Source: Isoetes taiwanensis (taxonomy: Eukaryota; Streptophyta; Lycopodiopsida; Isoetales; Isoetaceae). From it: DNA of 64,000 nucleotides. Below, in pieces: positions 58,693-64,000 of the stretch (position 1 is its first letter; each line of letters starts with the position of its first letter). Both the position numbers and the translations under genes were made by a program. The stretch is taken from contig JAJEKV010000002.1 in the NCBI GenBank assembly GCA_021234155.1, positions 42,709,203 through 42,773,202 on the forward strand, given 5' to 3'. The notes under the pieces are model-generated. The model saw only the letters and a program-made list of their open reading frames with translations. It ran no database searches and was not told the origin of the DNA.

Positions 58693-61415
58693 ACCTGGCG
58701 GTCTCGAAGACGTAATAATAAATTTCATTTCATTTCATTTCATTTCCCTCTCTCTCCCTCCCTCCCCTCCCTCCCTCCCTCCCTCCCTCCCTCCCTCCCT
58801 CTCTCTCTCTCTCTCCCCTCCCTCCCGGCTCTCTCCCTCTCTCTCCCTCTCTCCCTCTCTCCCTCTCCCTCTCCCTCTCTCTCTCTCCCCCTCCCCTCCC
58901 CCCCCTCCTCCCTCCCTCCCTCCCTCCCCCATAACGACTCCATTTTAAGTGGCAACATCTATATGCCATACGCAAGATCCAACGTTTTCCTAGCTTTATG
59001 TGTCCCATCTTTAGCCGATTATATGTTCAGTACTTTTAACCATCTCACATAGTTCTTGTTGCAGGTATGTTCCAGAGTTAACTTGGCAGTGGTTACATTA
59101 TCCCTCTTGCGCTTCTGTGGTGGTGTTGTTGCAACTCCTGGCTGTAGTAGTTACATTATCCTGGTACATTTGCAAGAAGTAGTAAGCACAGGTCCAAACT
59201 GTTGGATTGGGCTCAAGGATAGTCCTCTTTTGATCTGCCATTTTCGTTTTCATATGCTTGGGAAGAGCTACAATTGTATTAAAATACAACAGCTAGGGAA
59301 ACGTTTGAAGTTGCAGACTTTTCTTGTCGTGGCTTCATTTTAATTTTGTAGCTAGTGCACTTTCTTGTCTTAAATTCCAACCAGAATGCCGCTTTAGTGG
59401 TAGGACCCGCTCTTTGCCTGCTCCCCATGTTGATCTGTGAGCCTGTCCCTATTATTTCATTTTGGAATTTCTCTTGTTAGATGCACGAACTTCTCTCATT
59501 AGATGCTGGAACTTCTCTCATTAGATGCTAGCATAGAGCCTGCCAAAGCATGCTGTTGTTTATTGTTTTCTAGAACTTTCTAGTACTGCTTGGATGCTAG
59601 TTTTGTAGGGCCCCTATTATTTACACTCATTTGGGGCTCAAGATGTCCAACCTCAAAAATTAAACATAGCATGTAAACTCCACGTAAGATTGTAGAAGCC
59701 AAAAAATAGGAAAGAACTAATAGAACAATAACAATGCTAAAAACAAACTTAACCAAACTCTCGTATAGAAAAATCCAACTCAATAAGGGCTCAAATGGTT
59801 CTTGCTCCAGCCATACCAATGTGCAAAAACGCCTAAAAACTTAAGCTCATAAGGCCACGTCTAACCTTTCCATTAAATGGACTACGTACTCCTTACAAAA
59901 AGAAAAATGAGAGGACCAAGCACTTGATGTCTATGAATATATAAAATGCAAGACTATGAATCCAATAAAAAGAACGAACTCTAAATCCAATTGTGATGGA
60001 CTTTAAAGGGAGCAAGTGAACTGCAGGTAATCCCAGAGAATGCAAGGTTGTACATAGGTATTAACATTAGTGCCAACACAAATGGTACCAAAGCATAGTG
60101 ATGTTTTGATTCTTGCAAAGATAGACATTAATGTTAAATGGGAATAAACAACACAAATGGAATCTAGAAGCGGGTCATGGGGTTAAGTGAAATAGTTTAA
60201 TGAACTGATGTACGCTATAAATATTTAAAATGCGATGACAAAAATGCACATGCAGCCCACATAGATTCTATGTCTGCTTCAAAAACTAGGTCCAGCTACA
60301 CCAACTGCGTATCTGTTTCAAACACTAGGTCAGAGGCTTCAAAGTACAATTGTTTAACTACACCATAGATGGAAGCGAGGAACTTATCAAGCTGAAACAG
60401 TGGCAATCTAGACCATCATAGTTTTCAGGACAACCTTCTTGTACAGTTCTTGGCTATGCCGAAGATGTGTTCACTAAGATGTATTAAGCAAACTGCTTAT
60501 ACCTTCTTATACCTGGTGCCACAAGAATGCTTTCATTGACGATTCCCACCTAAAATAAGCCTCAGTACCAGCATCATGCTCGAGCAAAACTGCGAGCAGG
60601 TCTAAAAATGCCTACAACTATATCTTTGGAACCACAAATACTGAAATTAATACTTGTCCAGCTTGATATGAAAGCCTCACGAGCTGCAAAACTAAAAATG
60701 TGCACTACAAGACATCAAAACCATCAAACTAAATCTATAACCGGACAAAATTCAAAGAAAATACCATCCTCTAAGGCTGAGTACAGTGTGACTCCAATAT
60801 ATACCAAACAACAAAACTAATGATTGCGATTAAAGCATCTGTATTAAAGCTGCTAGAAGCCTGCACACCAATGGGGGACATAAAACACTTCTTTGGACCA
60901 TATACTTGATGTGGCAATCAAGGAACTGTCTGTAAGTGGAAGACAATATACTTCAAAGCATTGTATTAGAGATGCTAGAGCTCGTAGATCAGTGGCAACA
61001 ACAACACGATTTTTGCATCTTGCTAGCAGGTAATACAAGAGAAATGCTACACGACAAACTTATTACATCTGTATTAGAGATGCTAAACCTGTATTAGAGC
61101 TGCTAAACTTCTAGACAACGCCAAGTATGGGCACTTGAACAAAGAAACAGGTTCCAAATCTTGTCACACAGAGCCACATATGAACCAAGTGACAATGATA
61201 AGAGCAACACCAGACACCCTTGAATCTAAAGCAACATTTACCTGGCCAAGATCATAGAGACAAGAAGCATAGAAGAAGCTAAAATCGAATGCAAATAAGG
61301 AAAAACTTGCCATATCCAAAAGTCACTCGAAAGGCTGGATCATCATAACAAGCATGGGAATTTGGAAACCAGAACCTCAAAGATGATGCAATTTAACAGC
61401 TAGAAAAAAATTTCA

Positions 61416-62640
61416 GAGCTAGAAACAAATTGGAGATCTCGGAAACTAAAACTTCAAAGATAATGCAATTTTACCGCGTCCGAACATGGCAGCATGGAAC
61501 TACGTAGCAAAGGAACGTTCCCAAGAAATAAATATTGATCCTAGTCTACATAACTTCTAGACTCCTAGATGGGAGAAATGTAACTTCCAATCAGTTGGCA
61601 CTTTCCACTACACAAAATAAACAGCTCTACCTGATGACTTTTAACCAGAAGTCCTAAGGTTTGCTCAAATACAAAACATGGTTTGCTCAACAAAAACCAC
61701 ATCAAAGAAAGCAACTAATAAAACACATGTACCTTATGACGATTGCGCACTGCAACATATTTGAGAGCTACCAAGCAGAACTTCAAGAAAGGGATACAGA
61801 CCAACCAGCAATTGGAAATAAAAAGGGCAAGAGGAAGCGAGTTCAGTGCAAAGGAAGGACATCAAAGATCTCTAAGTAGACGCTCAAACATGCTAGAGGA
61901 TTAATTAGCGAGCTCAAACACTAGAGACGCAAGCCTGGATTAGGAAAAGGACCATGGCATAGCGCAAAAAATACAACCGCAGATATTTCATCTCTAGAAA
62001 GATACGAAGAAGCGACTAAGATTCTTGCTTTGGATTGGAATTTGACTAGGAAAAATACTTTACTATATTCTATAGCAGATCGCAGGTAGGCCTGAGAAGC
62101 GGCTTAAAATTTTGCTCTGAAACGGAGATACGCCACCATATTCTAAAGCATATCACAAATAGACCTAAAGCAGCATGAACCCATCCAGAAAGAAACTGTT
62201 GCTCGCTACGGAACAAGAACTAAGTAGAACAATGAAGTAAAACCTGTAGCGTATTCCATACTCTGACCTTCAGATTCATTATGCGTTGAATTGCTTGCTC
62301 GCACGAACTAGATTCTTGATTTTCCTAAAAGAGATACGATGTAAAAAAAATCCAGCCCAAATCCATTAAGGACGACACTGCCGCCTTGCTGCATAAAACC
62401 GCATGCCTCCGACTCTGAAAATCGTCTGGAGAAAATTAAAGTTAAAGATCGAGAAGACCCTAGGATCCAAGACCACATGAAGTGCCGCAAAGCATAGGAT
62501 AATCAATATTCTAAAGGCACAGAGATCGAAAAGTGGGGGGCCAATCTTGAAGCAAAATCCAAAAGAGGTCTTATGAAAGAAGCACGGATTGAAACAAGCG
62601 ACTATAGGAGACTCTAATGTGGTAAGAAAGAAGACGCCTA
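61416..62640. other. Intergenic, nothing recognised
   Basis: Sequence continuing beyond the duplication. Frames of 60-106 codons show no known motif. Confidence 0.3.
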
Positions 62641-62655
62641 AGGGTGTGGTCACAT

Positions 62656-62799
62656 GTTCATGTTGACATGAACGGAAGGACGTCAAAAAGCCAAAAATAA
62701 GGGGTCACATGTTCGTTTCTGACATGAAGCCATTGCCGTCAACATGGATCCGTCCCACCGGCTTCCTCTTCGGTTGGATGGGTTCATGTTGACATGAAT
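62656..62799. promoter_or_regulatory. Repeated palindrome GTTCATGTTGACATGAAC
   Basis: A perfect inverted pair of 8 bp with a TG spacer lies at 62656-62673. A near-identical copy (last base changed) lies at 62782-62799. A related GGTCACATGTTC..GACATGAA arrangement sits at 62703-62730. They lie upstream of the plus-strand ORF at 62957 and could bind a dimeric factor. Confidence 0.4.
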
Positions 62800-62956
62800 C
62801 TATAGATATCTGACACGTAGCAACTTCAAAAGAAGATTGACCGTCCATTTTATAACAATTTTTTTTGAACGTTTGGTTCTTCCGGAGGCAGAGAAGGAAA
62901 TCGGTGCAGTAGAGAGTAGAAGGAAAATCGGTGCAGCGGAGAGTATCTCTGGCATC

Positions 62957-63301
62957 ATGCAGCAGAGGTACAGGCCAAACGATCGCCGTGGGTTTACGCC
63001 AATCCGACCACCAATCCCTTCTGGTACTACTCCCCATGCAATTCGTTCTCCAATTCAATCTCCACTTCATTCCATGCCTTTGAATTCTATTTCTCGTCCC
63101 ATTCTTCATCCTCAAATTTCCATTCTAGGGAGCCCTCGTCCCCCTCCAGATTCACCATGGCTGCCAGGATGCCCCATCTCTTTGCCATCTGCTGAAGAAG
63201 AAGAGGAGGCTGATGAATTTGATTTCAGACCACCATGTCAGATTTCTTCCCAATTCTCCACTGAAACCACTTTTCAACATGATCATGTGACCCGGCCCTA
63301 A
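62957..63301 (+). CDS. Hypothetical proline/serine-rich protein, possibly a first exon
   Basis: The 114-codon frame from MQQRYRPNDRRGFTP is Pro/Ser/Ile-rich (IRPPIPSGTTPH, SPRPPPDSPWLPGCP), with an acidic EEEEEADEFDF stretch near the end, and stops after HDHVTRP. A longer frame upstream, from 62837, exists, but the Met at 62957 has the more protein-like sequence after it. I recognise no family. The compositional bias, the palindromes upstream and a possible intron donor further downstream (TTGGTGAGTTT, about 63678) suggest a transcribed locus at the right edge. Confidence 0.4.
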   Translation: MQQRYRPNDRRGFTPIRPPIPSGTTPHAIRSPIQSPLHSMPLNSISRPILHPQISILGSPRPPPDSPWLPGCPISLPSAEEEEEADEFDFRPPCQISSQFSTETTFQHDHVTRP

Positions 63302-64000
63302 GAAAAATCAAGCGCCTACACAAGCGACCTAAGGAGGACCCGTAAATTTCGCTTTTTTGGACCATGTTTCGCTTCAGGGTTTTCGCCATTCGGTGTGCCT
63401 GCAGTAGTGATGCTAATTGGATGTTCTGGAATGTGTAGTTTATTTACATAAGCGGGTGCATGGCAGCCTATATTGATTGCAGAGTTCGTGCTAGCATTTT
63501 GGGCGGTTGATTTTCTCGGGCGTTACGCTTGCGATTTAGTTGGTTTTAAGATAGCATTGGTGGTGCTTGATTCTTGAGCTGTTTGAAGCTTTGTTGCCTG
63601 GAGCTATTGTGCTACAGTTTTGGAAGCGAGAGTATGCTTGTCGCCAGTGTATGGTAGGATTGCAGCTGGTTCTTGTTGTTGGTGAGTTTTTTCCCTTCCT
63701 TGTTGTGTAGATCTGAGTTATTTGCGTTTGGTCCGTAGAATTTCATGTGGGGCGCGATGCATTGCCTTCGCAAGCCCGCAATTTTAACGTGATGTTTGTA
63801 GAACCAGTATGCAGTGGCGAACGTTCAGGGCATTGTTCTTCCCAGGGAAGCATCTTGACCACCTTTTGCCATTATGCTTTTATCCAAGAGTTGCGTTGTT
63901 GCTTGCTACTTTGATACTTTAGTGCAGTTTTGATTTTCTTATTCTTGTTCTTCCGCTTGTGACCTATGACTTGTGAATTAGCTTTTTGTATTTTTATGTT
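63302..64000 (+). other. Window end, possible transcribed leader or intron
   Basis: T-rich sequence with a GT-rich donor-like site at about 63678. If a gene starts near 62950, this would be its intron or untranslated leader, continuing beyond the window. Confidence 0.3.

Larger units (their letters stand above)
55244..58745 (+). mobile_element. LINE (APE endonuclease, RT) inserted in the CT tract
   Basis: This 3.5-kb element has CT repeats on both sides. Endonuclease occupies 55270-56150, RT 56533-57850 and the C-terminal domain 58020-58692. The 3' end is a short pentanucleotide tail, (ATTTC)n at 58720-58745, not poly(A). Copy 1 of the host duplication has an uninterrupted CT tract at the same place. 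It is frame-broken and inactive. Confidence 0.88.
54941..61415 (+). repeat. Large tandem duplication, copy 2
   Basis: Lead block 54941-55138, CT tract 55139-55243, LINE 55244-58745, CT tract 58746-58927, block B 58928-59324, block C 59325-61415. It lacks the LTR-like insertion of copy 1. Differences from copy 1 outside the insertions and the CT tract are few. Confidence 0.93.

Noticed and set aside
58730-59008. Arg/Gly/Glu-rich frames on the minus strand
   Set aside because: Same cause: CT tract of duplication copy 2.

Overview
The window looks like nuclear DNA of a land plant, most likely a fern or other seed-free vascular plant. That lineage is an inference. It rests on a PLS-type PPR sequence, a 26S proteasome gene of plant type, short GT-AG introns, low gene density, an AT-rich background, and decayed Ty3/Gypsy chromovirus, Ty1/Copia and LINE elements. 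There is no sign of bacterial organisation, CRISPR or operons.

Only one gene can be called complete: a six-exon RPT2 gene (26S proteasome regulatory subunit 4) on the minus strand at 14137-16689, which reconstructs to about 442 residues. Other host-derived sequence is broken. It comprises a PPR pseudogene (9730-11746, +), an elongation factor 2 domain II fragment (36798-37121, -), and one internal exon of an acid phosphatase/vanadium haloperoxidase-related gene (37959-38244, -) that lies in a tandem duplication. A proline-rich ORF near the right edge (62957-63301, +) may be the first exon of a gene running out of the window.

Layout. 1-9300: LINE scraps, an unclassified GCATGC-rich repeat family, a cluster of diverged repeats and a decayed LTR element with a tRNA-Met-type primer site. 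9300-13625: PPR pseudogene between related short repeats. 14137-16710: RPT2. 17622-23545: a Ty3/Gypsy chromovirus with two LTRs and degenerate gag, protease, RT, integrase and chromodomain. 24300-29342: a LINE interrupted by a Copia element that has lost most of pol. 30246-31330: more of the GCATGC repeat family plus a strong hairpin. 34100-35800: retroposed insertions with clear target duplications and a degenerate minisatellite. 36800-41820: gene fragments, the 0.94-kb tandem duplication and a minus-strand LINE. 43178-45130: a second copy of the 6.4-8.2 kb LTR-like sequence. 49473-61415: a large tandem duplication.

The most informative structure is that large duplication. Its two copies are almost identical except that copy 1 carries a 2.3-kb LTR-like insertion (TSD TTTCT) absent from copy 2. 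Copy 2 carries a 3.5-kb LINE inserted in a CT tract that is uninterrupted in copy 1. Each copy therefore preserves the empty site of the other's insertion. I found no convincing undescribed gene system; the unusual content is repeat architecture.
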